A stretch of DNA of 64,000 bases, taken from assembly GCA_964016985.1 (NCBI GenBank), contig OZ024823.1, forward strand, positions 68,365,925 to 68,429,924. The letters are read 5' to 3'. The notes beneath the pieces are model-generated. The model ran no database searches. It was not told the origin of the DNA and saw only the letters and a list, made by a program, of their open reading frames with translations. This DNA comes from Anodontia alba (taxonomy: Eukaryota; Mollusca; Bivalvia; Lucinida; Lucinidae). The translations under genes were made by a program, and so were the position numbers. This document shows positions 52,841 through 63,552 of this stretch, one piece after another (within the stretch, counting starts at the first letter, position 1; each line of letters begins with the position of its first letter).

Positions 52841-54413
52841 ATAGAAAACTTGAAAAAATCTTCTGGTCAGAAACCACTGGACTGATTTCAATATAACTTG
52901 GCAGAAATGTTTCCTTGGTGACCCTTTACCAAGATTGTTCAAGCCGTCATGGTTTGTCAAAAAAAATGGCTGCTAGGGGGCAGGGCTTATTTTCCCTATA
53001 TATCTATATAGAAAGCTTGAAAAAATCTTCTGTCAGAAACCACTGGACCGATTTCAATATAACTTGGCAGAAATGTTTCCTTGGTGACCCTTTACCAAGA
53101 TTGTTCAATCTGTCATGATTTGTCAAAAAACATGGCTGCTAGGGGGTGGGGCTTATTTTCCCTAAATATCTGTATAGCAAACTTTAATGATCAGAAACCA
53201 CTGGACTGATTTCAATATAACATTGCAGAAATGTTTCTTATGTAACCCTCTTTCAAGGTTGTTCAAGCCGTCATGATTCGTCAGAAAACATGGCCACCAG
53301 GAGGCGGGGCTTATTTTCCCTATATATCTATATAGAAAACTTTAAAAATCTTCTTGTCAGAAACCACAGGACCAATTTCATTATAACTTGGCAAAAATGT
53401 TTCCTTGGTGACCCTTTACCAAGATTGTTCAGGTAATTGTGATTTGTCAAAAAACGTGGCTGCTAGCGGATGGGGCTTATTTTCCTTATATATCTATATA
53501 GAAAACTAAAACTAAAAAATCTTCTTGTCAGAAACCAATGGACCGATTTCAATATAACTTGGCAGGAATGTTTCTTTGGTGATCCTATACCAAGGTTGTT
53601 CAAGCTGTCATGATTTGTCAAAAAACATGGCTGCTAGGGGGGCAGGGCTTATTTTCCCTATATATCTATATAAAAAACTTTAAAAATCGTCTCGTAAGAA
53701 ACTGTTGGACCGAGTTCAATGTAACTTGGCAGGAATGTTGCTTTGGTGACCCTCTACCAAGATTGTTCAAGCCTTCATGATAGGTCAAAAAACATGGCCC
53801 CCAGGGGGCTGGGCTTATTTTCTGTATATATCTGTATAGAAAACTTTAAAATTCTTCTTGTCAAATACCTCCTGACTGATTTCAATAATGCTTTGGTGAC
53901 CCTCTACCAAGAATGTTCAAGCAATCCTGATTTGTCAAAAAACATGGCTGCTAGTGGGTGGGGCTTATTTTCCCTATAGATCTAAATAGAAAACTTTAAA
54001 AATCTTCTTGTCAGAAACCACTGAACCGATTTCAGTTTAACTTGGCAGGAATGTTCCTTTGGTTACTTTCTACCAAGTTTGTTCAAGCTGTCATGATTCG
54101 TCAAAAAAAAAAAAAAAAAATGGCCATTAGTGGGTAGGGCTTTATAGCGATATAAAACACTTTAAAAATCTTTTTGTCAGAAACCACTGGACCAATTTCA
54201 ACATAACAGCAGAAATGTTCCTTTGGTGACCCTCTTTCAAGATTAAGTCAAGTCATCATGATGCGTTAAAAAGAAAAAACATGGCTTGGGGGGGTGGGGA
54301 TGGGGGCAGGGCTATAAAATCTTAGAGCAGTGAACTTGGCTGAAACTTCAACAGTAAGTATGCAAATCTGTTTGCTCAGGTGAGCGATATGGGACCATCA
54401 TGGTCCTCTTGTT

Positions 54414-56204
54414 CTTTTTCTGTCAACACCATATTTCAAAAGATATATATCATCATATATCATAATCAGATTTTTGATTAACGTGCAGGTACAGGGGCAA
54501 CATCCACATCAGTGGGCCCCCTTCCAGATAGCTGGCTTGCTGCACGCATGGCAGATCTCACACCAGATCTCCAGGTATGTCTATCATGAGGGTTGATAGC
54601 TGAGAGCTTCCACTCTGCAATCCCTCTCTGTCAGCTGCTTCCATGTCATCTTAGGCCTCCCAGGCCCATGCTTTCCATTAACCTGTATGTCAAAGGCTGT
54701 CTTAACTGCACCCCATTGGAGCGTTCCACATGTCCATACCATCGGAGTCTTCTCTCCTTCAGACTGAGGTCCAGATCCTCAATGCCAAGCCGCACAAGTA
54801 GCTCGTTGGACCTGGTGGTGACAATGTCTTGCGGCCTGACATTGCAGATCTGTGTGATCATTGCCCTGTCATTTTGCTGCAGATGCTGGAGGTTTGGCTT
54901 TGTCAATGGCCAAGTCTTGCTGGCATGGAGCATTGCGCTCTGCACACAAGAGCTGTGCACACGGCCACGTGTTTTGAAAGAGAGGTGGCGTGAAGAGAGA
55001 ACTAGTAGCAGATCCTTGAACTCCTTCCAGGTAGTTTTCACACGTGTTGTGGTTGAAAGTTCACAGCCACCTGCTGCTGAGAGCATGTCTCCAAGGTAGC
55101 AAAAGGAAGCTACCACCTCAAGCTTGTCAGGTCTGACCTGGACCTCCTTCTGTGGTCTGCGATCCAAGGGGCATGCAGTTCCCTGGCACCGTGTACATCT
55201 GTAGTCAGGGTCTTTTGTCAAGCGCTTGAGCCCACTGCATTTCTTGTGCACCCAGTGCTTGCAGCCATTGCAGAAGATGCTGTTGCTGCCCACTCCAGTG
55301 TGACAGACCGCATAGAAACTCGCCTGAACTCTGCAGGAGGTCCAGTCCCATACCGCAGATCATGATCTTTGTCTTTCCTGCATTTACTCTCAGTCCTTTC
55401 TTCTCCATTGCTTCTTTCCAAGTCAAGAGCCTCCTGACACATTCCTCAAGTGATTCAGCAATGATAACAAGATCATCGGAATAGAGGTCCTCCCAGGGGA
55501 CCCCAGAGCGGAACTCTCATGATAAGGCTTCCAGCACAATGATGAAGAGCAGCGGGCTGAGTACTGATCCTTGGTGAACACCAGCCTTCACTTCAAACTC
55601 TTCACTGTACCCCTCACCAACATGGACACGGCTCCGTGCATTTGCATACATCCCCTGCACCAGTGGCACAATCCACTCCTCCACACAAAGTTTTCTCAGC
55701 GCCCACCAGATGATCTTCCTTTCAAACGCCTTCTCCAGGTCTACGAAAGCCATGTAGTCTCTTGTTGGCAGCTAAATACTTCTCTTGCAGCTGCCTCACA
55801 ACAAAGATTGCGTCTGTAGTGCCTCTGCCTGGGACGAAGCCAAACTGGGAATCGTGGATTGACACCAACTGTCTGATGAGGCTGTCCACAATCCTCTCCA
55901 GGATTTTCATATCCTGCTCTGTCAGCTTGAGACCGCGGTAGTTGCCCCTTTCCAATGCATCCCCCTTTCCCTTGTAGAAGCAGACAATGAAACTCTGCTC
56001 CCAGTCAGAGGGTACCTTGCCATCACGAATGATTGCAGCTGCGAGGTCATGGATCATGGAGACGCCCATGTCACCGGCTGCTCGTATCATCTCTGCCACT
56101 ATGCCTGATGGGCCCGGTGCTTTTCCAGCCTTCATCTGTGAGATAGCCTTCTTAACCATATCAATGGTGATTGGGATGGGCAGGCCTTCCACTGGTGGTT
56201 GATA
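54414..56204 (-). pseudogene. RTE-like LINE, RT and 3' end, duplicate copy 1
   Basis: Minus-strand frames in order: AISQMKAGKAPGPSGIVAEMI, then GNYRGLKLTEQDMKILERIVDSLIR and SQFGFVPGRGTTDAIFVVRQLQ, then (after a frame change near 55740) MAFVDLEKAFERKIIWWAL and GVHQGSVLSPLLFIIVLEALS, a stop, then YSDD followed by LVIIAESLEECVRRLL and KKGLRVNAGKTKIMICG. A Cys/His-rich segment (about 55185-55290) precedes FCYLGDMLSAAGG and the C-terminal RRLRWYGHVERS and GKRGPGRPKMTWKQ. These are non-LTR RT motifs; the tail and the endonuclease type suggest the RTE group. It is truncated at its 5' side by the duplication breakpoint inside the mariner. Frame changes and a stop make it inactive. Confidence 0.8.
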
Positions 56205-56374
56205 CGAGGGGTGTTCAAATATGAGTGCAACTAGGCCACTATCTCGCTTTTAACCATGATTTGCACAAAATAGGTACATGTATCGTATAGATGGTTATGT
56301 AAGCTCTCCATTGATACAATACATGTGTAAATCCGTTCAGTCTAGCTTTGACAATTGCTCGATTAACACTGTCT
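56205..56374 (+). mobile_element. Mariner 5' fragment created by the duplication
   Basis: It is identical to the first 170 bp of the mariner at 58710 (start CGAGGGGTGTTCAAATATGA) and ends abruptly at the duplication junction. There is no transposase sequence. Confidence 0.9.
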
Positions 56375-56918
56375 CCTGACTGATTTCAATAATGCTTTGG
56401 TGACCCTCTACCAAGAATGTTCAAGCAATCCTGATTTGTAAAAAAACATGGCTGCTAGTGGGTGGGGCTTATTTTCCCTATAGATCTAAATAGAAAACTT
56501 TAAAAATCTTCTTGTCAGAAACCACTGAACCGATTTCAGTTTAACTTGGCAGGAATGTTCCTTTGGTTACTTTCTACCAAGTTTGTTCAAGCTGTCATGA
56601 TTCGTCAAAAAAAAAAAAAAAAATGGCCATTAGTGGGTAGGGCTTTATAGCGATATAAAACACTTTAAAAATCTTTTTGTCAGAAACCACTGGACCAATT
56701 TCAACATAACAGCAGAAATGTTCCTTTGGTGACCCTCTTTCAAGATTAAGTCAAGTCATCATGATGCGTTAAAAAGAAAAAACATGGCTTGGGGGGGTGG
56801 GGATGGGGGCAGGGCTATAAAATCTTAGAGCAGTGAACTTGGCTGAAACTTCAACAGTAAGTATGCAAATCTGTTTGCTCAGGTGAGCGATATGGGACCA
56901 TCATGGTCCTCTTGTTCT
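56375..56918 (+). mobile_element. Duplicated 3' end of the pearl/HINE-like element
   Basis: This is a copy of 53871-54413, with two to three array monomers, GCTCAGGTGAGC, the hairpin GGACCATCATGGTCC and CTCTTGTT. It has no 5' end because it arose by segmental duplication, not transposition. Confidence 0.88.
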
Positions 56919-58709
56919 TTTTCTGTCAACACCATATTTCAAAAGATATATATCATCATATATCATAATCAGATTTTTGATTAACGTGCAGGTACAGGGG
57001 CAACATCCACATCAGTGGGCCCCCTTCCAGATAGCTGGCTTGCTGCACGCATGGCAGATCTCACACCAGATCTCCAGGTATGTCTATCATGAGGGTTGAT
57101 AGCCGAGAGCTTCCACTCTCTGCAATCCCTCTCTGTCAGCTGCTTCCATGTCATCTTAGGCCTCCCAGGCCCACGCTTTCCATCAACCTGTATGTCAAAG
57201 GCTGTCTTAACTGCACCCCATTGGAGCGTTCCACATGTCCATACCATCGGAGTCTTCTCTCCTTCAGACTGAGGTCCAGATCCTCAATGCCAAGCCGCAC
57301 AAGTAGCTCGTTGGACCTGGTGGTGACAATGTCTTGCGGCCTGACATTGCAGATCTGTGTGATCATTGCCCTGTCATTTTGCTGCAGATGCTGGAGGTTT
57401 GGCTTTGTCAATGGCCAAGTCTTGCTGGCATGGAGCATTGCGCTCTGCACACAAGAGCTGTGCACACGGCCACGTGTTTTGAAAGAGAGGTGGCGTGAAG
57501 AGAGAACTAGTAGCAGATCCTTGAACTCCTTCCAGGTAGTTTTCACACGTGTTGTGGTTGAAAGTTCACAGCCACCTGCTGCTGAGAGCATGTCTCCAAG
57601 GTAGCAAAAGGAAGCTACCACCTCAAGCTTGTCAGGTCTGACCTGGACCTCCTTCTGTGGTCTGCGATCCAAGGGGCATGCAGTTCCCTGGCACCGTGTA
57701 CATCTGTAGTCAGGGTCTTTTGTCAAGCGCTTGAGCCCACTGCATTTCTTGTGCACCCAGTGCTTGCAGCCATTGCAGAAGATGCTGTTGCTGCCCACTC
57801 CAGTGTGACAGACCGCATAGAAACTCGCCTGAACTCTGCAGGAGGTCCAGTCCCATACCGCAGATCATGATCTTTGTCTTTCCTGCATTTACTCTCAGTC
57901 CTTTCTTCTCCATTGCTTCTTTCCAAGTCAAGAGCCTCCTGACACATTCCTCAAGTGATTCAGCAATGATAACAAGATCATCGGAATAGAGGTCCTCCCA
58001 GGGGACCCCAGAGCGGAACTCTCATGATAAGGCTTCCAGCACAATGATGAAGAGCAGCGGGCTGAGTACTGATCCTTGGTGAACACCAGCCTTCACTTCA
58101 AACTCTTCACTGTACCCCTCACCAACATGGACACGGCTCCGTGCATTTGCATACATCCCCTGCACCAGTGGCACAATCCACTCCTCCACACAAAGTTTTC
58201 TCAGCGCCCACCAGATGATCTTCCTTTCAAACGCCTTCTCCAGGTCTACGAAAGCCATGTAGTCTCTTGTTGGCAGCTAAATACTTCTCTTGCAGCTGCC
58301 TCACAACAAAGATTGCATCTGTAGTGCCTCTGCCTGGGACGAAGCCAAACTGGGAATCGTGGATTGACACCAACTGTCTGATGAGGCTGTCCACAATCCT
58401 CTCCAGGATTTTCATAACCTGCTCTGTCAGCTTGAGACCGCGGTAGTTGCCCCTTTCCAATGCATCCCCCTTTCCCTTGTAGAAGCAGACAATGAAACTC
58501 TGCTCCCAGTCAGAGGGTACCTTGCCATCACGAATGATTGCAGCTGCGAGGTCATGGATCATGGAGACGCCCATGTCACCGGCTGCTCGTATCATCTCTG
58601 CCACTATGCCTGATGGGCCCGGTGCTTTTCCAGCCTTCATCTGTGAGATAGCCTTCTTAACCATATCAATGGTGATTGGGATGGGCAGGTCTTCCACTGG
58701 TGGTTGATA
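56919..58709 (-). pseudogene. RTE-like LINE, RT and 3' end, duplicate copy 2
   Basis: This holds the same frames as copy 1 (58227-58697, 58022-58258, 57151-57798, 56981-57247 on minus), with the same frame change and stop, so the lesions predate the duplication. Here the C-terminal frame (56981-57247) is clear: AFDIQVDGKRGPGRPKMTW and RDCREWKLSAINPHDRHTWR. The active site is YSDD rather than the common YADD. It continues into the endonuclease half at 60051 once the mariner is ignored (motif ..DWDPDHLS | YQPPVEDLPIP..). Confidence 0.82.
57690..57822 (-). other. PHD-like zinc finger inside the LINE RT region
   Basis: The frame reads VCHTGVGSNSIFCNGCKHW, then VHKKCSGLKRLTKDPDYRCTRC. The spacing C..C-x2-C..H-x2-C..C-x2-C follows a C4HC3 PHD finger, but the first Cys is Tyr (YAVC). 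It lies between the RT segment ending KTKIMICG and the one starting FCYLGDML, that is between the palm and the C-terminal thumb side. The same segment is in copy 1 at about 55185-55317. Confidence 0.6.
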
Positions 58710-60048
58710 CGAGGGGTGTTCAAATATGAGTGCAACTAGGCCACTATCTCGCTTTTAACCATGATTTGCACAAAATAGGTACATGTATCGTATAGATGGT
58801 TATGTAAGCTCTCCATTGATACAATACATGTGTAAATCCGTTCAGTCTAGCTTTGACAATTGCTCGATTAACACTGTCTACTCGTGTACACTAAAGCTAA
58901 AATGGTTGGGAAAAGGTCTCCTTTCACTGACCAAATATGGTCCTACATCAAGAACTGTTGTATTCTTGGTATACAGGTGAAAGAGATATTTAATGAAATA
59001 TGTCGTGTTTATGGGAACAAAAAACTTTCTTTTTCATCTATCACACTGTGGTGTAAGAAATTTACAAGTGGTGTAGATTCGGTAAAAGATGTGCCTCATG
59101 CACGCCGTCCGAAAACTGCAACTTTGCAAAAAATAGTTGAAAAAGTAAAGAATTTGGTTGCTACCGATGCAAGATTTACAACTAGGCATATAGCTAAATG
59201 CATTGGTATCTCAGTAGGAGCTGCTCATACAATTCTCAGGCATGATTTAAAAATGAGAAGGATAAGTGCCAGATGGATACCCCATCTTCTTACAAAAAGA
59301 ACAAAAACTTGCTCGGGTAAGAATTGCAAAACAATTGTTGAAACAGTTCCCTAAATAAAACAATCGATCTTGCGCAAATATCATCACTGGCGATGAGATG
59401 TGGGTTCACTTTTATGAGCCCAAGTGAAAGATACAGAACAAAATATGGGCAACCAAAGGAAGCCAAAGACCTTGCATAGCAAAACGCACCATGAGCATCA
59501 AAAAGGTAATGTATGTAATTTTCTTTACAAATCAAGGTCCTGCTATTCAGATTGCCGTACCAAAGGGTAAATCTGTAAATGCCAAGTTTTACAAAGGCAA
59601 GGTCCTTCATAAATTAAAGAAATATTTCTTAAACCGTCGACCAGCAACTGGTCTCCGTGGTGTCAGGTTGTTGCACGACAATGCTTCATCACACAAAGCG
59701 GCCATTGTACGCGAATATCTGAAACAGGAAAAGGTTGTCGAGCTTCCGCACCCTCCTTTTTCGCCAGATCTTGCCCCTTGTGACTTTTTCCTATTCCCGA
59801 GGCTCAAAAAACACCTCGCTGGAAGAAAATATCAAACGCGCAAAAATCTCGGTTTGGCTATTTTACAGTGTCTGAACAGTATACCTCAAAAAGATTATGA
59901 AAACGCATTTGAAAATTGGATTAAAAGACTGAAACTTTGTGTATCACATGGTGGCGAGTATTTTGAAGGATTGAGATAAAGATTTTGGCATTATTTGTTA
60001 AGCGCTTCTGAAAATTAACCCAGTTGCATTCATATTTGAACACCCTCG
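58710..60048 (+). mobile_element. Mariner-type DNA transposon, dead
   Basis: This 1339 bp element is flanked by the TA duplication (58708-58709 and 60049-60050). The ends are inverted: CGAGGGGTGTTCAAATATGA at the left and, at the right, the inverse of CGAGGGTGTTCAAATATGA. It is inserted in the LINE between DPDHLS and YQPPVE and encodes a broken DD34D transposase on the + strand. Confidence 0.92.
58902..59979 (+). pseudogene. Mariner transposase (DD34D), frameshifted with stops
   Basis: The first frame (58902-59354) has the paired HTH region (SYIKNCCILGIQVKEIFNEI, HARRPKTATLQKIVEKVKNL, GISVGAAHTILRHDLKMRRI) and the linker motif RWIPHLLT. The frame shifts near 59300; TAA near 59356 and TGA near 59426 interrupt it. 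The catalytic part gives TGDEMWVHFYEP (first Asp), LLHDNASSHKA (second Asp) and PFSPDLAPCDFFLFPRLKKHL (third Asp). There are 34 residues between the second and third Asp, as in true mariners. The C-terminus ends HGGEYFEGLR, typical length. It would cut and paste the element at TA sites; this copy is inactive. Confidence 0.9.
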
Positions 60049-60050
60049 TA

Positions 60051-61356
60051 AGACAGGTGGTCTGGGTCCCAGTCAAACTCAACGTTGAGAAGCCTTTGGT
60101 AGTGCTCTAGCCAGGCCTTCTGCTTTGAGTCTTTGCTCATTGACATCTCTCCTTCATCATTCTTCACAGGTTTGTCACGAACAACATCAATGTTCATTCT
60201 TCTAAACTGGTTAGCAAGGCGGTAGACTTCTGAAGACTTAGGGTCAATATTCTCGTAGACCTTCTTGTCGGCATCTTGACGAATATGGTGTACTGCATGT
60301 CTGGCATTTCGTTTGCTGCATCGTATGATGCCCTAGTGCCTTTACCAGCCTTCCAGGCCTTGAAAGCTTTCTGCTTGGCAGCAATGGCCTTTTCCACATG
60401 TTCATTCCACCACCAGGTTTCACGATGCCAAGGGTGTGGCCCAGTTATGCCACACACCTCCTCAATTGTCTTGAGCAGTCCAGTCTTGATGTTATTCCAG
60501 ATATCCTCAGTGGCCCCATCAGCTACACCTGCAGATGTGCTCACATGCAAGTTGAAGACCTCCTGGAAATGATTGCTTGTCTGAGGGTCTTTAAGCTTCC
60601 AAACTTTGAGGCGTGGGGTGAACTTGCGCTTGGATTTTGGTGGCGCATCAATCCTCATGTCGCATACAAGAAGCTGATGTTGCAGAGCTACTTCCTCGCC
60701 AGGGATCACTTTTACATCTGTGACAAGTTTGCGCATGGTCCTACGGAAAAGGATGAAGTCTATCTGTGTGGCTATGTTTCTTCCTGACTTGTATGTGATG
60801 AGATGGCTGTCACGTTTCTTGAAACATGTGTTCCCAAGAAGCAGGTCAAATGCTAGGGCGTACTCTAGGATTCTCTCACCCTCAACATCTGGTTCCGGCC
60901 TGCCATGCCCCTCCCACCATGCACTTCCCCTTATCCAGTGCCTGCACGGCCTACATGGCCGTTCCAATCTCCACATGGGATCAGAAATTCTGATGCTGGG
61001 ATACTGGCAGTCACAGCACGCAGCTGATCAAAGAACAGGTCCTTAACCTCATCACTTAGACCACTCTGTGGGGCATACACAGACAGAAAGGTAACCACAC
61101 GCTAGCCGACTATGAGTTTCACTAAGATGATTCTGTCAGAGACTCTCTGAACCTCAAAAACTTTCTCTATCCACTCTTCTGCCACAAACACTCCTACACC
61201 AGCAGTACCTTTGTCATTTCCTGACCAGTAGAGCTTGTACCTGGTGTCCTTGCCCTTGATTGTGCGGCAGTTGCTACCACGGTATCTGGTCTCCTGAATG
61301 TAGATAAATGCACAAAACACATACATACTTCTTTTACCCAATTTATGCAATTTCAA
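60051..61356 (-). pseudogene. RTE-like LINE, endonuclease and linker (5' half)
   Basis: Minus-strand frames: 61102-61356 holds IQETRYRGSNCRTIKGKD (catalytic Glu region) and DKGTAGVGVFVAEEWIEKV. Past a stop comes VYAPQSGLSDE and a GDWNGH motif, in changing frames. 60194-60976 holds LITYKSGRNIATQIDFILFRR and QHQLLVCDMRI (C-terminal Asp/His region) and ETWWWNEHVEKAI. This is an apurinic/apyrimidinic-type endonuclease, followed by the linker to RT. It nicks target DNA for target-primed reverse transcription. Stops and frame changes inactivate it. The 5' end of the LINE lies near 61360, directly beside the next pearl-like element. Confidence 0.8.
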
Positions 61357-61365
61357 CCCTTGTTT

Positions 61366-63375
61366 TATTAGCTCACCTGAGCTGAAGGCTCAAGGTGAGC
61401 TATTGTGATCACCCACCGTCTGTTGTCGTCTGTCTGTCCGTCCATCCACAATCTTTAAACAACATCTCCTCCTAAACCACTGATTGGATTTTGACCAAAC
61501 TTCACAGGAATGATCCTTGGTTGGTCCTCTTTCAAAATTGTTCAAATGGTTCCGGTCCATTGCATATCTAGGTCACAGGAGCTAAAAATAGATTTTTTAA
61601 CTAAAAACTTAAAAAATCTTCTTGTCAGAAACCACTGGACCAATTTCAGTATAATTTTGCAGAAATGTTCCTTTGGCGATCCTCTACCAAGATTGTTCAA
61701 GCCATTTGGATTCGTCAAAAATCATTGCCGCCAGGGGGCGGGGCTTATTTTCCCCGATATATCTATATAGAAAACTTTAAAAATCTTCTTGTCAGAAACT
61801 ACTGGACTGATTTCAATATAACACAGCAAGAATGTTTCTTTTATAACCATCTCCCAAGATTGTTCAAGCCAGCATGATTCAGGGGCGGGGCTTATTTTCC
61901 CTATATATCTATATAGAAAACTTTAAAAATCTTCTTGTCAGAAACCACTGAGCCGATTTCAATATAATAGAAATGTTTCCTTGGTGACCCTCTACCAAGA
62001 TTGTTCAAACCGTCACGATTTGTCAAATTACATGGCCGCTAGGGGGCGGGGCTTATTTTCCCTATATATCTGTATAGAAAACTTTAATGATCTTCTTGTC
62101 AGAAACCACTGGACCAATTTTAATATAACATTGCAGGAATGTTTCTTTTATAACCCTCTACCAAGATTGTTCAAGCCGTCATGATTCGTCAAAAAACATG
62201 GCCGCCAGGGGGCGTTGCTTATTTTCCCTATATATCTATATAGAAAACTTTAAAAATCTTCTTGTCAGAAACCACGGGACCGATTTCATTATAACTTGGC
62301 AGAAATGTTTCCTTGGTGACCCTCTACCAAGATTGTTCAAGTAATCGTGATTCGTAAAAAAACCTGGCCTCCAGGGGGCAGGGCTTATTTTCGCTATATA
62401 TCTATATAGAAAACTAAAAAAATCTTCTTGTCAGAAACCAATGGACCGATTTCAGTATAACTTGGCAGGGATGTTTCTTTGGTGACCTTCTACCAAAGTT
62501 GTTCAAGCCATCATGATTCGGCGAAAAACATGGCTGCTAGGGGGCTTATTTTCCCTATATATCTATATAGAAAACTTTAAAAATCTTCTCGTAAGAATTT
62601 GGACCGTTCAATGTAACTTGGCAGGAATGTTGCTTTGGTGACCCTCTACCAAGATTGTTCAAGCCCTCATGATACGTCAGAAAACATGGCCGCCAGGGTG
62701 CGGGACTTATTTTCCATATATATTGGTCTAGAAAACTTTAAAATTCTTCTTGTCAGAAAACACCTGACCGATTTCAATATTACTTGGAGGAATGTTGCTT
62801 TGGTGACCCTCTACCAAGATTGTTCAGGCAATCATGATTCATCAAAAAACATGGCTGCTAGGGGGTGTTGCTTATTTTCCCTATATATCTATATAGAAAA
62901 CTTAAAAAATCTTCTTGTCAGAAACCACTGGACCAATTTCAGTATAACTTGGCAGGAATGTTCCTTTGGTGACCCTCTACCAAGGTTGTTCAAGCTGTCA
63001 TGATTTGTCAAAAAACATGGCCGTCAGGGAGTGGGGCTTATTTTCCCTATATAGCTATATAAAACACTTTGAAAATCTTTTTGTCACATACCACTGGACC
63101 AATTTTAATATAACTTGGCAGAAATGTTCCTTTGGTGATCCTCTTTCAAGATTCAGTTCAAGCCATCATGATGCTTTAAAAAAACATGGCCGCTGGGGGT
63201 GGGGGAGGGTGGTGGGGGTGGTGGAGCAGGGCTATAAAATGTAACTTGGCAGGAATGTTGCTTGGCAGGGCTATAAAATGTATACAAAAATCTTAATGCA
63301 GCTGAAACTTCAACAGTAAGTATGCAAATGTGTTTGCTCAGGTGAGCAATATAGGACCATCATGGTCCTCTTGTT
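61366..63375 (+). mobile_element. Complete pearl/HINE (Helentron-like) element (AGCTCACCTGAGC family), second copy
   Basis: It starts 'ttAGCTCACCTGAGC' with partner GCTCAAGGTGAGC, 'tattgtgatcac' and (TCCG)n. About ten 165 bp monomers follow, including near-exact 'gccgccagggggcgggg' blocks. The end has TTTGCTCAGGTGAGC, the hairpin GGACCATCATGGTCC and CTCTTGTT. It is closely related to 51401-54413, with fewer monomers and no nested LTR element. Confidence 0.8.
61490..63290 (+). repeat. Tandem array, about 165 bp monomer with a CTCF-like motif
   Basis: The monomer is the same as at 51540-54330. An exact TGGCCGCCAGGGGGCG occurs at 62199-62214, with near matches in most other monomers. The final monomers carry G-rich expansions (63190-63230). 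Confidence 0.85.
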
Positions 63376-63552
63376 ATTATTTCATTTTATTATTTTTTTT
63401 ATATATATATATTTTTTTTATTTTATTATTTATTGGGCTGAAATTGTCACACTGTGACACAAGCCTTTAAACTCTAAATGGATATCATCAACCAAAAGGT
63501 TGCTGAATAACCCAAAAGATGTTAATCTTGTAAATGATGGTCACCAATTTGT
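63376..63552. other. AT-rich spacer with (TA)n
   Basis: T/A-rich sequence with 'atatatatatat' at 63399-63412. 'attgtcacactgtgacaa' (about 63441-63458) is a short palindrome. No gene. Confidence 0.6.

Larger units (their letters stand above)
51540..54330 (+). repeat. Tandem array, about 165 bp monomer with a CTCF-like motif
   Basis: The monomer is 'cttcttgtcagaaaccactggaccgatttcaatataa', 'gcagaaatgttcctttggtgaccctctaccaag', 'attgttcaagcc', then 'catggccgccagggggcggggcttattttccctatatatc'. The 'gccgccagggggcgggg' block occurs once per monomer with variation. Open frames on both strands are array readings. Confidence 0.85.
51401..54413 (+). mobile_element. Complete pearl/HINE (Helentron-like) element (AGCTCACCTGAGC family), with nested LTR element
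   Basis: It starts ttttAGCTCACCTGAGCC with hairpin partner GGCTCAAGGTGAGC, then 'tattgtgatcac' and (TCCG)n at about 51478-51491. About 14 monomers of 165 bp follow. The end has TTTGCTCAGGTGAGC (inverse of the start), the perfect hairpin GGACCATCATGGTCC and CTCTTGTT. Its array is interrupted at 52317-52840 by a miniature LTR element. Its last 540 bp are included in the 2.5 kb tandem duplication. A close relative is at 61366-63375. Confidence 0.8.
53871..56374. repeat. Tandem duplication, unit 1 (about 2.5 kb)
   Basis: Unit 1 runs from a pearl-like array monomer through the LINE 3' half to 165 bp inside a mariner. Unit 2 (56375-58879) repeats it with roughly ten differences, including a poly-A length change, a 2 bp insertion near 57118 and scattered substitutions. 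The two breakpoints share only CT. The junction at 56374 joins mariner sequence directly to an array monomer. Confidence 0.9.
56375..58879. repeat. Tandem duplication, unit 2 (about 2.5 kb)
   Basis: This is the second unit, continuous on its right with the intact remainder of the mariner and the LINE 5' half. It therefore represents the original right edge. Its first 540 bp are the 3' end of the pearl-like element including the CTCTTGTT terminus at 56918. Confidence 0.9.

Noticed and set aside
54593..55099. 168-residue + strand open frame (and its copy at 57080-57604)
   Set aside because: It is the reverse reading of the LINE RT C-terminal region, which has clear RT motifs on the minus strand.
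60276..61046. Three overlapping + strand open frames of 98-129 residues
   Set aside because: They are shadows of the LINE endonuclease coded on the minus strand.
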